From assembly GCA_958450365.1 (NCBI GenBank), contig CAUEEP010000753.1:739413-803412 (forward strand): a stretch of DNA of 64,000 nucleotides, given 5' to 3'. A program made the translations under genes and the position numbers. Shown one piece after another: positions 47,401 to 54,474 of the stretch (positions are counted from its first letter, which is position 1; each line of letters begins with the position of its first letter). Source of the DNA: Mesorhabditis belari. Taxonomy: Eukaryota > Nematoda > Chromadorea > Rhabditida > Rhabditidae. The notes beneath the pieces are model-generated. The model was not told where the DNA came from. It did not search any database and saw only the letters and a program-made list of their open reading frames with translations.

Positions 47401-50400
47401 AAATCTGCAATAAAAACACTTCCCGAACGTTTAAAAAACCAAAAAAAAATGGGAAAATGATCTCGGGCCGGATCGAAGCTTTGAGCTAGCTCTGGACCAG
47501 CTCTGGACCAGTGAAATTACTTTTGAAACAATCCTGACAATTTCCAACAGCTTCTATATTTTTAAAAATCTATTGTTGCAAAAAAATGGGAAAATGATCT
47601 CGGGCGGGATCGAACCGCCGACCTTCTGTGTGTTAGACAGATGTGATAACCACTACACCACGAGACCGCTTGTTGAGGTGGAAAAAAAGGGTCTTATCAA
47701 TGATCTATGGCTAAACTTGGCTAAAATCCGTGGCTAAAAAAGCTTCGTTGGTCGCTTAACATCGGGTTTTTCTAGTCGGTCGCCGTTGCTTCCCTGGCGC
47801 AGTCGGTAGCGCGCTTGTCTAAAGCTCACAGATGAGGCGAAGATCTGTCGGGTTCGACTCCCGACTGTGTCATGACCTTTGTTTTTTAGAAAAATGAAAT
47901 ATGAAACACAAATAGGTAGAATTCTAAGCCTAACAAAGTAAAAAATATAGAAATCGATCCACGGGAAGCCGAAAATTCGACCGTACAGACGGACAGACGG
48001 ACAGACACTTTTATATATAGTAGATAACTCTGGATTACTGTAGAGAGGATTACTGTAGATTCCTGTAGATCTACGGCATCCATAGCTTATGCAAGACCTT
48101 CAGACAAATCCCCCTCGATCGAATCCAGTCAATCGGCCTTTCTCCATATCAAGACGATTTTGTGATCCTTTACGTGAGAGAAGATTACACGTCACTCCTC
48201 GAAACACCATTTAAAACCGAATTCTTGACAACGTTGAGGTAAAAGGCATTTTCTTTTACTGTTCTTTCAGCAAAAACTTTCAGCAAAAAGTACAAAGAGA
48301 AAACGAACGGCGGAACGCTGGCGCTAGAGTTCAAGACGGCGCACACGATAACGCTGAAGGTGGGTACAAATCTGTTTTGGTGAAAATCGAAAAGCTGAAT
48401 CCTAAAGATTCTAGTGTGATATCCAGATAAGAGAAAAAACGCAATGAAAATAAAAGAGCTCTTGTCAATTTTTCGGAATCATCGCAAACTCTTAGCTGTA
48501 CTCATCGAGTACAAATGTTTTGATGAAAATTGAAACCCCGAATTCTAAAAACTCTAGTGTGATATCCAGATAAGAGAAAAAACGCATTTCAAAGAAAATT
48601 CCTCTTGTTAATTTTTCGGAATCATCGCAAACTCTTAGCTGTACTCATCGAGTACAAATGTTTTGATGAAAATCGAAAATCCGAATCGTGGCAATTCTAG
48701 TGTGATATCCAGATAAGAGAAAAAACGCAATTGAAAGAAAATTGCTCTTGTCAATTTTTCGGAATCATCGCAAACTCTTAGCTGTAGTCATCGAGTACAA
48801 GTGTTTTGATGAAAATCGAAAATCCGAATCGTGGCAATTCTAGTGTGACATCCAGACCAAAGAAAAAACGCATTTCAAAGAAAATTCCTCTTGTTAATTT
48901 TTCGGAATCATCGCAAACTCTTTGCTGTACTCATCGAGTACAAATGTTTTGATGAAAATCGAAAACCCGAATTCTAAAAACTCTAGTGTGATATCCAGAT
49001 AAGAGAAAAAACGCCATTTGAATCAAATGGATCTTGCCAATTTTTTGAAATAAGCACGAACTCCCAGCAGTGCACATCGAGTACAAATATTTTAGTGAAA
49101 ATTGAAAACCCGAACTCTAAAAACTCTAGTCTGATATCCAGATTGGCTTTGGCTTAGCCTTACTCAGTAGAATAGGTCGAACTTTTAACAATTGGTTAGG
49201 CTTGAATCGATTCGTAACTAGATGACGAGGATCCGGCTTTGGGCCTCGCCTACAAATCATTCGATTCCCCAACTGAACGTAGAAAAAGCTCAAATACACA
49301 TGAACAATATTTTAATTAGTAAGTACGATGACTATAGCCAGGCTTAGCTTGATCTTGGCTTGATCTTGGCTTGATCTTGGCTTGATCTTGGCTTGATCTT
49401 GGCTTGATCTTGGCTTGATCTTGGCTTGATCTTGGCTTGATCTTGGCCAGTTCTTGAGTCAGCCAGAAGCTAGCCAGTTCCTGAGTCAGCCAGAAACCAG
49501 GTGAAACCTTTAATCAGTGACTCCTACTCTAGAGAGTCTGATTTTGGCTCTGTTCAAAGCTATTCAGTATCCAAGGCAGTAAGATTAAATTGCTGATCCT
49601 GGTCCTGATGCCTAAATTGCTGATCCAATAAAACATTTGATTACTATAGCTTTAAACCCTTCTAGAGTTTCTTAATCAATTTTTTTCAGAAAACCCGTTT
49701 TGGTGGCGGACATCGAATCGTGAATTTCTCGTGTAATCCAAATGGATCAGCGAAAGCGCTCTTGACACATAATGGGAAAACGTTGACGGTGATGGTTGGA
49801 CCGGGAGAGCCAAATACGACAAGTGGGACAGAAATAAGAGAAATATCTAGAGATCTAGAGATCTAGAGATCGTTCAGCAGTCGTTTAGCTTGCCAGAATT
49901 CTACTCATTGAAACGTTTCGATCCAATACGGTTCCAGTACGGTTGCAATACGGTTCTTTTTAGATCCAATACGGTTCCAATACGGTTCCAATAGGGTTCT
50001 TTTTAGATCCAATACGGTTTCAATACGGTTCCAATACGGTTCCAATACGGTTCTTTTTAGATCCAATACGGTTCGAATACGGTTCCAATAGGGTTCCAAT
50101 ACGGTTCCAATACGGTTCCAATAGGGTTCTTTTTAGATCCAATACGGTTCGAATACGGTTCCAATACGGTTCCAATACGGTTCCAATACGGTTCCAATAC
50201 GGTTCCAATAGGGTTCTTTTTAGATCCAATATGGTTCGAATACGGTTCGAATACGGTTCCAATACGGTTCCAATAGGGTTCTTTTTAGATCCAATACGGT
50301 TCGAATACGGTTCCAATACGGTTCCAATAGGGTTCTTTTTAGATCCAATATGGTTCGAATACGGTTCGAATACGGTTCCAATACGGTTCCAATAGGGTTC

Positions 50401-53400
50401 TTTTTAGATCCAATACGGTTCGAATACGGTTCCAATACGGTTCCAATAGGGTTCTTTTTTAGATCCAATATGGTTCGAATACGGTTCCAATACGGTTCCA
50501 ATACGGTTCCAATAGGGTTCTTTTTAGATCCAATACGGTTCGAATACGGTTCCAATACGGTTCCAATACGGTTCCAATAGGGTTCTTTTTAGATCCAATA
50601 CGGTTCGAATACGGTTCCAATACGGTTCCAATACGGTTCCAATAGGGTTCTTTTTAGATCCAATACGGTTCGAATACGGTTCGAATACGGTTCGAATACG
50701 GTTCCAATACGGTTCCAATAGGGTTCTTTTTAGATCCAATATGGTTCGAATACGGTTCCAATACGGTTCCAATACGGTTCCAATAGGGTTCTTTTTAGAT
50801 CCAATACGGTTCGAATACGGTTCCAATACGGTTCCAATACGGTTCGAATACGGTTCCAATAGGGTTCTTTTTAGATTCAATACGATTCGAATACGGTTCC
50901 AATACGGTTCCAATACGGCTCCAATAGGTTTCTTTTTAGATCCAATACGGTTCCAATACGGATACTATTTCGATACGTTTCAATGATCTCTGGTTTTCCG
51001 ATTTTAAAAAAAAGTAACTAGATATTTAGGTAGATAGATAAAGATATGGATAAGTGTATGGGATTTAAAAATTTCACATTTAAGGACCCCGAACGACGCG
51101 TCCTGAAGGCGGATACCAGCGTCAGACGCAGGGTAGACGATCGACGAAGAAAGCGCCCAGTCGACCGGCGCAGCCACAAATGGGAATGGCGGCTGGGTAT
51201 CAGAATAAGTAGATATTTAGATGATAAATCTAGATGTAAGGAGATTTAGTCAATTGATAGTCAATTGATTGTAGTCAATAGTAGTCAATAGTAGTCAATT
51301 GATTGTAGTCAATTGGTTGTAGTCAATTGGTTGTAGTCTATAGGTTGTAGTCTATAGATTGTAGTCAATTGATTGTAGTTGATAGATTGTAGTCAATAGA
51401 TTCCTCAATCCTCATTTCAGCCCACCAAGCTCGCTGGGCGTCAATGAGTACGAGGTGGAGCCGAGAAGAAGCGGATGTGAGTTTTAGTGATTTGGCTACA
51501 ATAGTTCTACAATAATCCTACAGTACTACAATAATCCTACAGTAATTCATAAAAATCTAATCCTCTAATGCTAATTCATACATAGTTTGGTAAAGTGTTT
51601 TTAGACGTCTTTAGACATCGACGTCAGAGTTGAGTAAGACAGGATTACAGTAGCTGGCGCTGTTTCAAAAGCTAGACCTGGTCTAGGGTCAGGCTAGACA
51701 ACTGTTCGAGCTACAGCAACCCTACAGTAAGCAGGCTATTATAGCTAGTTGACAATTGACTAAAAGATTAGAATAGTTTCAACCCTAAAACCTTAGAAAT
51801 CCCGGAAACGAAGTACATCACTTTTCAGTTCTATAACTGGTTCTATAATTCACTTCTTAACTGGAGGCTTTTAGACTCCACCGCTCCAGCAGCGCCGGCT
51901 CATGGCGGGCACAAGAATGCCAATGGATCTGGAGTCACTGGGCCATCGATTGGTGGAATTGCAACTCCATTGGCTGGGCTCAACATTGGACAGCAACAAT
52001 TGCAGCCGACAAATGCGGTGAGGAAAAAAAACCTTTCGCGTACTTTGAACTCAACGTACAGAGCTTTTTGAGTCTCTAAATACTGGCCAACTTACAGTAC
52101 GCTCTGACCTACAGTACGTTCTAACTTACAGTACGTTACGTCAAAAACAGTTTGTTCTAACTTACAGTACGTTCTAACAGTTCGTTCTAACTTACAGTAC
52201 GTTCTAACTTGCAGTACGTTCTAACAGTACGTTCTAACTTACAGTACGTTCTAGCTTACAGTACGTTCTAACAGTACGTTCTAACAGTACGTTCTAACAG
52301 TACGTTCTAACTTACAGTACGTTCTAACAGTACGTTCTAACAGTACGTTCTAACTTACAGTACGTTCTAACAGTACGTTCTAACTTGCAGTACGTTCTAA
52401 CAGTACGTTCTAACTTGCAGTACGTTCTAGCTTACAGTACGTTCTAACAGTACGTTCTAACAGTACGTTCTAACTTACAGTACGTTCTAGCTTAGAGTAC
52501 GCTCTAGCTTACAGTACGCTCTCACTTACAGTACGTTCCAACTTACAGTACGTTCTAGCTCACAGTACGTTCTAACTTACAGTACGCTCTAACAGTACGT
52601 TCTAACAGTACGTTCTAACAGTACGTTCTAACTTACAGTACGTTCTAACAGTACGTTCTAGCTTAGAGTACGCTCTAGCTTACAGTACGCTCTAACTTAC
52701 AGTACGTTCCAACTTACAGTACGTTCTAGCTCACAGTACGTTCTAACTTACAGTACGTTTTAAACAGTACGTTCTAACAGTACGTTCTAACAGTACGTTC
52801 TAACAGTACGTTCTAACAGTACGTTCTAACAGTACGTTCTAACTTACAGTACGTTCTAACTTAACGTTCAAAATCTTTCAGGACAGCTATCTCACAGCCA
52901 AAAATGAGATGAGAAAGAGGCTTAAAAAGATATAGAATTGTTTAATTAGATATAGAATTATTTAATTAGCTATAAAATCATTTAATTAACTATAGAATTA
53001 TCCAATTATTTAAATTTTCCCATTTCCAGGTTCGCCCTGCGCCTCGTCCAAACAAACCTCGTCCCCCAGTAAAGCCAAAACTTCTCCCAACAGTCACCGC
53101 TCTTTACGCATATGATGCACAGGATACAGATGAGCTGAGCTTCGAAATTGGACAAGAGATTGAACTCGTGCAGAAGCGTGAGTGAATAAGATTGTAGACT
53201 AGACAAAAAACTAGACAAAAAAGTGTTCTGAACAAAGTACTAATCGGTTCTGAACAAAGTACCGAAGAAGTACTAGTCGGTTAACTTGTCAAAAGATGAC
53301 CCTAGGTACAGAAGAATCGGCCTAAGCCTAAGCTAAACCCAAGCTAAACCCAAGCTAAACCCAAGCTAAACCCAAGCTAAGCCTAAGCTAAGCCTAAGCC

Positions 53401-54078
53401 AAGCCTAGAGGCAATGGTCTCAACTCAAAGTTGGGAATCGATCCGAAACCAAGTGAACCTTATAGAACTAAATATCTCGGGATCCAGGTCGAGTTGGCAG
53501 CTAATTTTTGCAGATTATGAATCTCCGTTGCCGATTCTATAAGGTCCACTTGGTTTCGGATCGATTCCCTGCTTTAAGTCAAGACCATTCCCTCGTAAGC
53601 CTAAGCTAAACCTAACCTACGCCTAAACTAGCTCAGGCTCAGGCTCAGATCCAGGACAAGGCTCAGCTCCAGGACAAGGCTCAGATCCAGGACAAGGCTC
53701 AGATCCAGGACAAGGCTCGGGTCCAGGACAAGGCTCAGCTCCAGGACAAGGCTCAGGTCCAGGACAAGGCCCAGGTCCAGGACAAGGCTCAGATCCAGGA
53801 CAAGGCTCAGATCCAGGACAAGGCTCGGGTCCAGAACAAGGCTCAGATCCAGGACAAGGCTCAGGTCCAGGACAAGGCTCAGACTCAGGCTAAGGTTCAG
53901 CTGAAAGTAGCTGAAAGTTTAAAATGCTAAAAAGCTTATGAAAATTCACCGTATTCGTTAAAAAAACCACAAAACTAAAAAAGCATTAAGGTTTCCAATT
54001 TCAGACGATTCTGGCTGGTGGCAAGGGAAAGTCGGGACACAAGTCGGGCTATTTCCGAGCAATTACGTCAAGGAATAG
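14411..54078 (+). CDS. hum-1: Long-tailed class I myosin (MYO1E/1F type), 37 exons, 1,103 residues
   Basis: Actin motor linking membranes to actin in endocytosis and at the cell cortex. Exons: 14366-14413 (ATG 14411), 14534-14609, 15010-15062, 15127-15210, 15645-15703, 16088-16217, 16729-16784, 16934-17021, 17611-17719, 17987-18090, 18266-18322, 20162-20237, 23776-23842, 24999-25123, 27758-27872, 27918-27996, 29391-29469, 31095-31162, 33866-33955, 35622-35707, 35757-35832, 35877-35983, 37826-37924, 38099-38162, 40104-40184, 41558-41665, 43928-44035, 44112-44180, 45531-45637, 48104-48238, 48284-48359, 49690-49822, 51085-51208, 51421-51476, 51875-52017, 53030-53177, 54005-54078. All phases agree; human MYO1E has 1,108 residues. 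P-loop GESGAGKT (107-114), switch I SSRFGK (162-167), TEDS-site region QET (331-333), switch II DIYGFE (385-390), IQ motif (~692-710), TH1 tail (~714-922), Gly/Pro-rich TH2 (~923-1050), SH3 [15 protein letters not shown] to FPSNYV (~1052-1102). Intron 17 has a GC donor. The symbol follows the C. elegans orthologue by inference. Confidence 0.96.
15764..16021 (+). repeat. TTTAGA hexamer array in myosin intron 5
   Basis: About 43 imperfect TTTAGA/TTTCGA units. Every unit contains TTTAG, the normal acceptor motif of this genome, and the array lies 66 bp before the true acceptor of exon 6. Confidence 0.95.
17170..17330 (+). repeat. Tandem fragment resembling the 5' end of 18S rRNA
   Basis: Two and a fraction copies of a ~73-bp unit carry TGGTTGATCCTTCC, then after 18 nt AAAGACTAAGCCATGC. 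Eukaryotic 18S rRNA begins with TGGTTGATCCTGCC and has AAAGATTAAGCCATGC about 20 nt later. It is a short decayed fragment, not a functional rRNA gene. Confidence 0.6.
18767..18839 (+). tRNA. tRNA-Lys(UUU), intronless, copy K1
   Basis: Complete cloverleaf: GCCGCAT/ATGCGGC acceptor, GCTC/GAGC D-arm, TCAGA CTTTTAA TCTGA anticodon arm, AGGGG TTCGAGC CCCCT T-arm, discriminator T. It lies in myosin intron 11, sense orientation. Confidence 0.95.
19065..19160 (+). repeat. Single ~95-bp piece of the 120-bp repeat
   Basis: Contains ATGATATCCAACTAA and AAAATCCGTCTACTCAAAAA, matching the tandem units at 21854-22372. It follows the 3' flank of tRNA-Lys K1, as in the other Lys units. Confidence 0.8.
19372..19442 (-). 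pseudogene. tRNA-like sequence T1
   Basis: On the minus strand it has an A-box-like TGGTGCAGTCGGG and a B-box-like GGGTTCGACCCC, but the T-stem and anticodon stem do not fold canonically. Relatives are at 26488-26560 and 42646-42718, each placed 100-150 bp from a tRNA-Lys. Confidence 0.55.
19564..19648 (+). tRNA. tRNA-Lys(UUU) with a 12-nt intron, copy K2
   Basis: Identical to K1 except for AACGGAAGGGCA (19601-19612) inserted between positions 37 and 38, the canonical nuclear tRNA intron site. The third base from the intron 3' end is G, able to pair with C32. Confidence 0.88.
19800..20150 (+). repeat. AAAGTAAATT array in myosin intron 11
   Basis: About 33 imperfect 10-11 bp units ending about 10 bp before the acceptor of exon 12. 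Confidence 0.92.
20300..20830. repeat. GCTGCAGCGAATAATCGCTG repeats
   Basis: Several copies of a short, partly palindromic GC-rich unit (20325-20465 and 20770-20830) flank an AT-rich stretch. They may be ends or subterminal repeats of the piggyBac-like relic next to them (inference). Confidence 0.6.
20898..21092 (-). pseudogene. piggyBac-like transposase fragment
   Basis: The minus-strand frame reads [19 protein letters not shown], then [16 protein letters not shown] and IPGKY. This pattern, a helix followed by LRFxDN, DRLxKxR and PGxY, is typical of the segment ahead of the catalytic Asp in piggyBac transposases (DDE_Tnp_1_7). No catalytic domain follows, so it is a short relic. Confidence 0.65.
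21370..21870 (+). other. Open frame of 166 codons, function unknown
   Basis: Acidic, low-complexity frame with an internal duplication of [11 protein letters not shown](D/E)ENEE. It sits in myosin intron 12 between the piggyBac-like relic and 120-bp repeats and continues into the first repeat. No family recognised; it may be the remnant of a transposon ORF. A polypurine/G-rich tract precedes it at 21275-21340. Confidence 0.25.
21854..22372 (+). repeat. 120-bp repeat, about four tandem units
   Basis: Units contain ATTCTTACATGATATCCAAC, AAAATCCGTCTACTCAAAAA, GAACAGGTTCCAGGCAATTC and AACCAAAAAGGGAAAACATT. Single or tandem copies in the other orientation occur at 26690-26965, 34098-34345, 38655-39165, 39318-39565 and 41854-42095, mostly beside tRNA-Lys genes. 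Confidence 0.95.
22797..22968 (+). mobile_element. tRNA-related SINE with (ATT)n tail
   Basis: GC-rich head with a B-box GGGTTCGACTCCC near its 5' end and a tail of ATT repeats. The 11-bp target duplication TTCTTTGAATA occurs at 22786-22796 and 23486-23496, so insertion was into the foldback element. The A-box is not evident, so the head is probably truncated. Confidence 0.72.
22969..23480 (-). mobile_element. Internally deleted mariner element, copy 1 (512 bp)
   Basis: Inverted ends TTGGGTTGATGCATAATTAT are flanked by the target duplication TA. On the minus strand, [20 protein letters not shown] (transposase N-terminus) is joined, out of frame, to the mariner C-terminus ([13 protein letters not shown] to [15 protein letters not shown]). 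The catalytic core between them is deleted, so the element is non-autonomous. It sits in the SINE tail. Confidence 0.93.
23776..23842 (+). other. hum-1: Myosin exon 13, bordered by a transposon
   Basis: Listed separately because its acceptor TTTTTAG lies in the 11 bp between the MITE end and the exon. It encodes [19 protein letters not shown], matching the myosin I motor. Confidence 0.9.
23936..24155 (+). repeat. TACTTGTACTTGAGT array
   Basis: About 15 imperfect 15-21 bp units. Confidence 0.95.
24165..24357 (+). repeat. Low-complexity poly-A/poly-G tract
   Basis: Almost only A, G and T runs, with G runs longer than 10. It is a place where sequencing and assembly errors are likely. Confidence 0.9.
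24425..24620 (+). repeat. GAGCTGAGTCTCTA array
   Basis: About 13 units of 14-15 bp in myosin intron 13. Confidence 0.93.
25665..25900 (+). repeat. GGCTGTAGGATTACGGTGGC array
   Basis: About 11 units of 20-22 bp in myosin intron 14. Confidence 0.93.
26284..26367 (-). tRNA. tRNA-Lys(UUU) with an 11-nt intron, copy K3
   Basis: Mature part identical to K1. The intron AACGGAAGGGT (26320-26330) lies between positions 37 and 38. It is antisense to the myosin gene. Confidence 0.88.
26488..26560 (+). pseudogene. tRNA-like sequence T2
   Basis: Relative of T1: ATGGTGCAGTCGGGAAAGCG followed by GGATCCGGGTTCGTCCCC. There is no canonical anticodon stem. Confidence 0.5.
26690..26965 (-). repeat. 120-bp repeat, about two units
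   Basis: Reverse orientation relative to 21854-22372. It leads into the conserved flank of tRNA-Lys K4. Confidence 0.9.
27193..27276 (-). tRNA. tRNA-Lys(UUU) with an 11-nt intron, copy K4
   Basis: Mature part identical to K1. Intron AACGGAAAGCG (27229-27239), third base from its 3' end G. Confidence 0.88.
27463..27750 (-). other. Open frame of 95 codons, unknown
   Basis: Arginine-rich start followed by a charged, possibly helical region ([20 protein letters not shown]). It occupies the end of myosin intron 14 on the opposite strand. No family recognised and no supporting signals; chance is possible. Confidence 0.2.
28162..28967 (+). repeat. TCTGGTTCTGGACCTGGACA array in myosin intron 16
   Basis: About 24 units of 30-36 bp with GGACCTGGACATGGATCTGA. 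All six frames are open, giving long spurious frames on both strands. A shorter GCCGGGAATAAT repeat precedes it (28010-28100). Confidence 0.97.
29532..31086 (+). repeat. TTTCTAATGA minisatellite in myosin intron 17
   Basis: About 100 units of 10 bp (TTTCTAATGA, TTTCTAAGGC), interrupted at 30025-30538 by a non-LTR retrotransposon. The array ends 5 bp before the TTTTGCAG acceptor of exon 18. Confidence 0.96.
30025..30538 (-). mobile_element. 5'-truncated non-LTR retrotransposon
   Basis: One uninterrupted minus-strand frame reads [33 protein letters not shown], then [18 protein letters not shown] and FKKRIDAL to a stop at 30129. These are the conserved C-terminal blocks of CR1/jockey-like reverse-transcriptase ORFs. 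The 3' end has an ATT-repeat tail. The frame has no stop, so insertion is probably recent; the 5' part is absent. Confidence 0.88.
31553..31625 (-). tRNA. tRNA-Val(AAC), copy V1
   Basis: Complete cloverleaf: GGTCTCG/CGAGATC acceptor, loop CTAACAC (anticodon AAC), T-arm GGCGG TTCGATC CCGCC, discriminator A. It lies in myosin intron 18. Confidence 0.95.
31766..32276 (-). mobile_element. Internally deleted mariner element, copy 2 (511 bp)
   Basis: Almost identical to 22969-23480, with the same internal deletion, the same inverted ends and a TA target duplication. The near-identity points to recent mobilisation of one deletion derivative. Confidence 0.93.
32554..33335 (+). repeat. GCTTTCTGGAGCTTCAAGAG array in myosin intron 18
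   Basis: About 38 units of 19-20 bp, with a degenerate G/T-rich centre at 33085-33170. Frames through it are repeat translations. Confidence 0.95.
34098..34345 (-). repeat. 120-bp repeat, two units
   Basis: Two reverse-orientation units that begin about 140 bp after exon 19 and lead into the tRNA-Lys K5 flank. Confidence 0.9.
34581..34654 (-). tRNA. tRNA-Lys(UUU), intronless, copy K5
   Basis: As K1, but with one extra base between the T-stem and acceptor stem (74 nt). This may impair function. Confidence 0.75.
34765..35500 (+). repeat. CCTTCAGGATCCTTTAGGAC array in myosin intron 19
   Basis: About 70 units of 10 bp arranged in a 20/40-bp higher-order pattern. Confidence 0.95.
36233..37725 (+). 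repeat. ~142-bp satellite, about 10.5 units, myosin intron 22
   Basis: Units carry GAACTCGAATGGTCTGATTC and TTCCCGTGACTTCCAGATTG. Starts fall at about 36233, 36374, 36516, 36659, 36797, 36938, 37081, 37223, 37367, 37507 and 37648. A related TTCCCGTGATGTCCAG segment occurs near 32459. Confidence 0.95.
37940..38058 (+). repeat. AGAGCTATAG 10-bp array
   Basis: About 11 units in the short intron between exons 23 and 24. Confidence 0.93.
38506..38589 (-). tRNA. tRNA-Lys(UUU) with an 11-nt intron, copy K6
   Basis: Mature part as K1. Intron AACGGAAAGCT (38542-38552), third base from its 3' end G. Confidence 0.88.
38655..39165 (-). repeat. 120-bp repeat, about four units
   Basis: Tandem units between tRNA-Lys K6 and K7 in myosin intron 24. 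A further two-unit block follows at 39318-39565. Confidence 0.92.
39777..39849 (-). tRNA. tRNA-Lys(UUU), intronless, copy K7
   Basis: Same 73-nt cloverleaf as K1, antisense to the myosin. Confidence 0.93.
40325..41545 (+). repeat. CTTCAGGGCCCTCAAATAGC array in myosin intron 25
   Basis: About 62 units of 19-20 bp, with GC-rich decay in the middle. It ends just before exon 26. Confidence 0.95.
41789..41842 (-). pseudogene. Truncated tRNA-Lys fragment, copy K8
   Basis: Retains the 3' half plus an AACGGAAAGCA intron-like segment, then breaks off at the anticodon stem. A one-unit-plus 120-bp repeat follows at 41854-42095. Confidence 0.8.
42442..42525 (-). tRNA. tRNA-Lys(UUU) with an 11-nt intron, copy K9
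   Basis: Mature part as K1. Intron AACGGAAGGGT (42478-42488). Confidence 0.88.
42646..42718 (+). pseudogene. tRNA-like sequence T3
   Basis: Relative of T1 and T2 with GGTGCAGTCGGG and GGGTTCGATTCCCC. No canonical anticodon arm. Confidence 0.5.
42768..43870 (+). repeat. GCTACGGTACAATACTA array in myosin intron 26
   Basis: About 64 units of 17 bp (GCTACGGTATGATACTA and GCTACAGTACAATACTA variants) in a higher-order arrangement. Confidence 0.96.
44238..44309 (+). pseudogene. tRNA-like sequence
   Basis: D-arm GTGTAATGGTTAGCAC and B-box GGGTTCGAGTCCC are clear, and a loop CTGACAA would give anticodon GAC, but the acceptor strands do not pair. A relative lies at 45313-45384. Confidence 0.5.
44398..44850 (+). 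repeat. ~43-bp repeat in myosin intron 28
   Basis: About ten units with TAGGCCCTAGAGGCCTGTAA and CCAGGCTAGACTAGG. Confidence 0.95.
44878..44965 (+). mobile_element. Half copy of the short foldback MITE
   Basis: Shares TGAGATCTACAAAATGACA and the TTAGAAGAAAGTTAT end with 12470-12645. Confidence 0.6.
45126..45196 (-). pseudogene. tRNA-like sequence
   Basis: The minus strand has GGTGGTGTAGTGGATAGTGTGC and CTGGTTCGAATC. Anticodon and acceptor stems do not pair well. Confidence 0.4.
45313..45384 (+). pseudogene. tRNA-like sequence
   Basis: D-arm and B-box as in 44238-44309; the loop ATGGCAA would read GGC (Ala), but the acceptor and T-stems are imperfect. Confidence 0.45.
45478..45530 (+). repeat. 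18-bp repeated acceptor before myosin exon 29
   Basis: The unit AATGATTTAGATATCAAG is repeated so that acceptor AGs fall at 45494, 45512 and 45530. Use of either upstream AG would read ISRMI and then a stop. Confidence 0.85.
46438..46504 (-). pseudogene. tRNA-like sequence
   Basis: The minus strand has TGGCCTAGTGGTTAGTGTGC and GCGGGTTCGAACCCG, a good D-arm and T-arm. The anticodon arm does not fold. Confidence 0.45.
46621..46693 (+). tRNA. tRNA-Val(AAC), copy V2
   Basis: Identical in the mature part to V1, in sense orientation, in myosin intron 29. Confidence 0.95.
46770..46960 (+). repeat. CTACAGAACTTCTGCAGAAC array
   Basis: Imperfect units of 9-24 bp. Confidence 0.88.
47455..47480 (-). 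pseudogene. tRNA-Val 3'-end fragment
   Basis: About 22 nt of the tRNA-Val 3' end, cut off at the start of a segment (47480-47667) that duplicates 31425-31625 together with V1. Confidence 0.7.
47595..47667 (-). tRNA. tRNA-Val(AAC), copy V3
   Basis: Same cloverleaf as V1. At least 110 bp of its 3' flank matches that of V1, so the two arose by segment duplication. Confidence 0.95.
47790..47872 (+). pseudogene. tRNA-like sequence
   Basis: Has TGGCGCAGTCGGTAGCGCGC (D-arm) and GTCGGGTTCGACTCCCGAC (T-arm), with a long middle part containing an extra hairpin. The acceptor ends do not pair. It could be a decayed tRNA with a long variable arm or intron. Confidence 0.5.
48365..49145 (+). repeat. ~150-bp tandem repeat, about five units, myosin intron 31
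   Basis: Units contain TCTAGTGTGATATCCAGATA, TTTTTCGGAATCATCGCAAA and CTGTACTCATCGAGTACAAA. An inverted copy sits downstream of atg-4 (7940-8115). Confidence 0.94.
49347..49447 (+). repeat. CTTGATCTTGG 11-bp array
   Basis: Nine near-perfect units in myosin intron 31. Confidence 0.95.
49918..50985 (+). repeat. GGTTCCAATAC minisatellite, locus 3, myosin intron 32
   Basis: Higher-order units of 60-75 bp: TTCTTTTTAGATCCAATACG followed by three to five GGTTCCAATAC/GGTTCGAATAC units. Each contains TTTTTAG, an acceptor-like motif. Confidence 0.96.
51250..51400 (+). repeat. TAGTCAATTGATTG array
   Basis: Imperfect 11-14 bp units filling most of the intron between exons 33 and 34. Confidence 0.88.
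52083..52868 (+). repeat. CAGTACGTTCTAACTTA array in myosin intron 35
   Basis: About 50 units of 13 or 17 bp, many containing a CTAAC motif. Confidence 0.95.
53330..53893 (+). repeat. AAGCTAAGCCT and GGTCCAGGACAAGGCTCA arrays, myosin intron 36
   Basis: Short AAGCCTAAGCTAA repeats (53330-53405), a ~70-bp inverted repeat around 53415-53595, then about 14 units of the 18-bp GGACAAGGCTCAGATCCA repeat (53630-53893). Confidence 0.92.
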
Positions 54079-54417
54079 ATGGATTATCGAATTTGAAAAA
54101 AAAAACATATCAAATTCAAGAAAATATTGTGATAAAGGAGCAGGTTTTCATCTTTTTTTTTGCAAAATTTTTGCTATATTCAAGATTTCAAGATTAATTT
54201 CGCTTTTTCTCGCTCCTCGCAAAGAATACGGGCATTTTTTTCACTTTTTCTTTTCAAAAAAAACCCTGTTGCTTTAAAATTTTACGCTTATTTTATCATT
54301 TGATCAAAGAAAATAGCTGATAATTGCTTAAAAAACGATTTTTTTTTTCAAAATTTGATGTTTTGTTTGCTTTTTTGCCACCGGTCGGCTTTGAAATCAC
54401 TTTTCGCTGAAATTTTG

Positions 54418-54423
54418 AATAAA
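54418..54423 (+). terminator. Candidate poly(A) signal of the myosin gene
   Basis: AATAAA lies 340 nt after the stop codon, the first perfect match in the AT-rich 3' region. Confidence 0.45.
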
Positions 54424-54474
54424 TTATTGAGAATGATGGTTTTAAAATGTCTAATTAGTTAAATGCCTTTAAAA

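Noticed and set aside
51046..51249. 67-codon frame [10 protein letters not shown]
   Set aside because: A different frame of myosin exon 33 (51085-51208), whose correct phase gives the Gly/Pro/Arg-rich tail and joins both neighbours.
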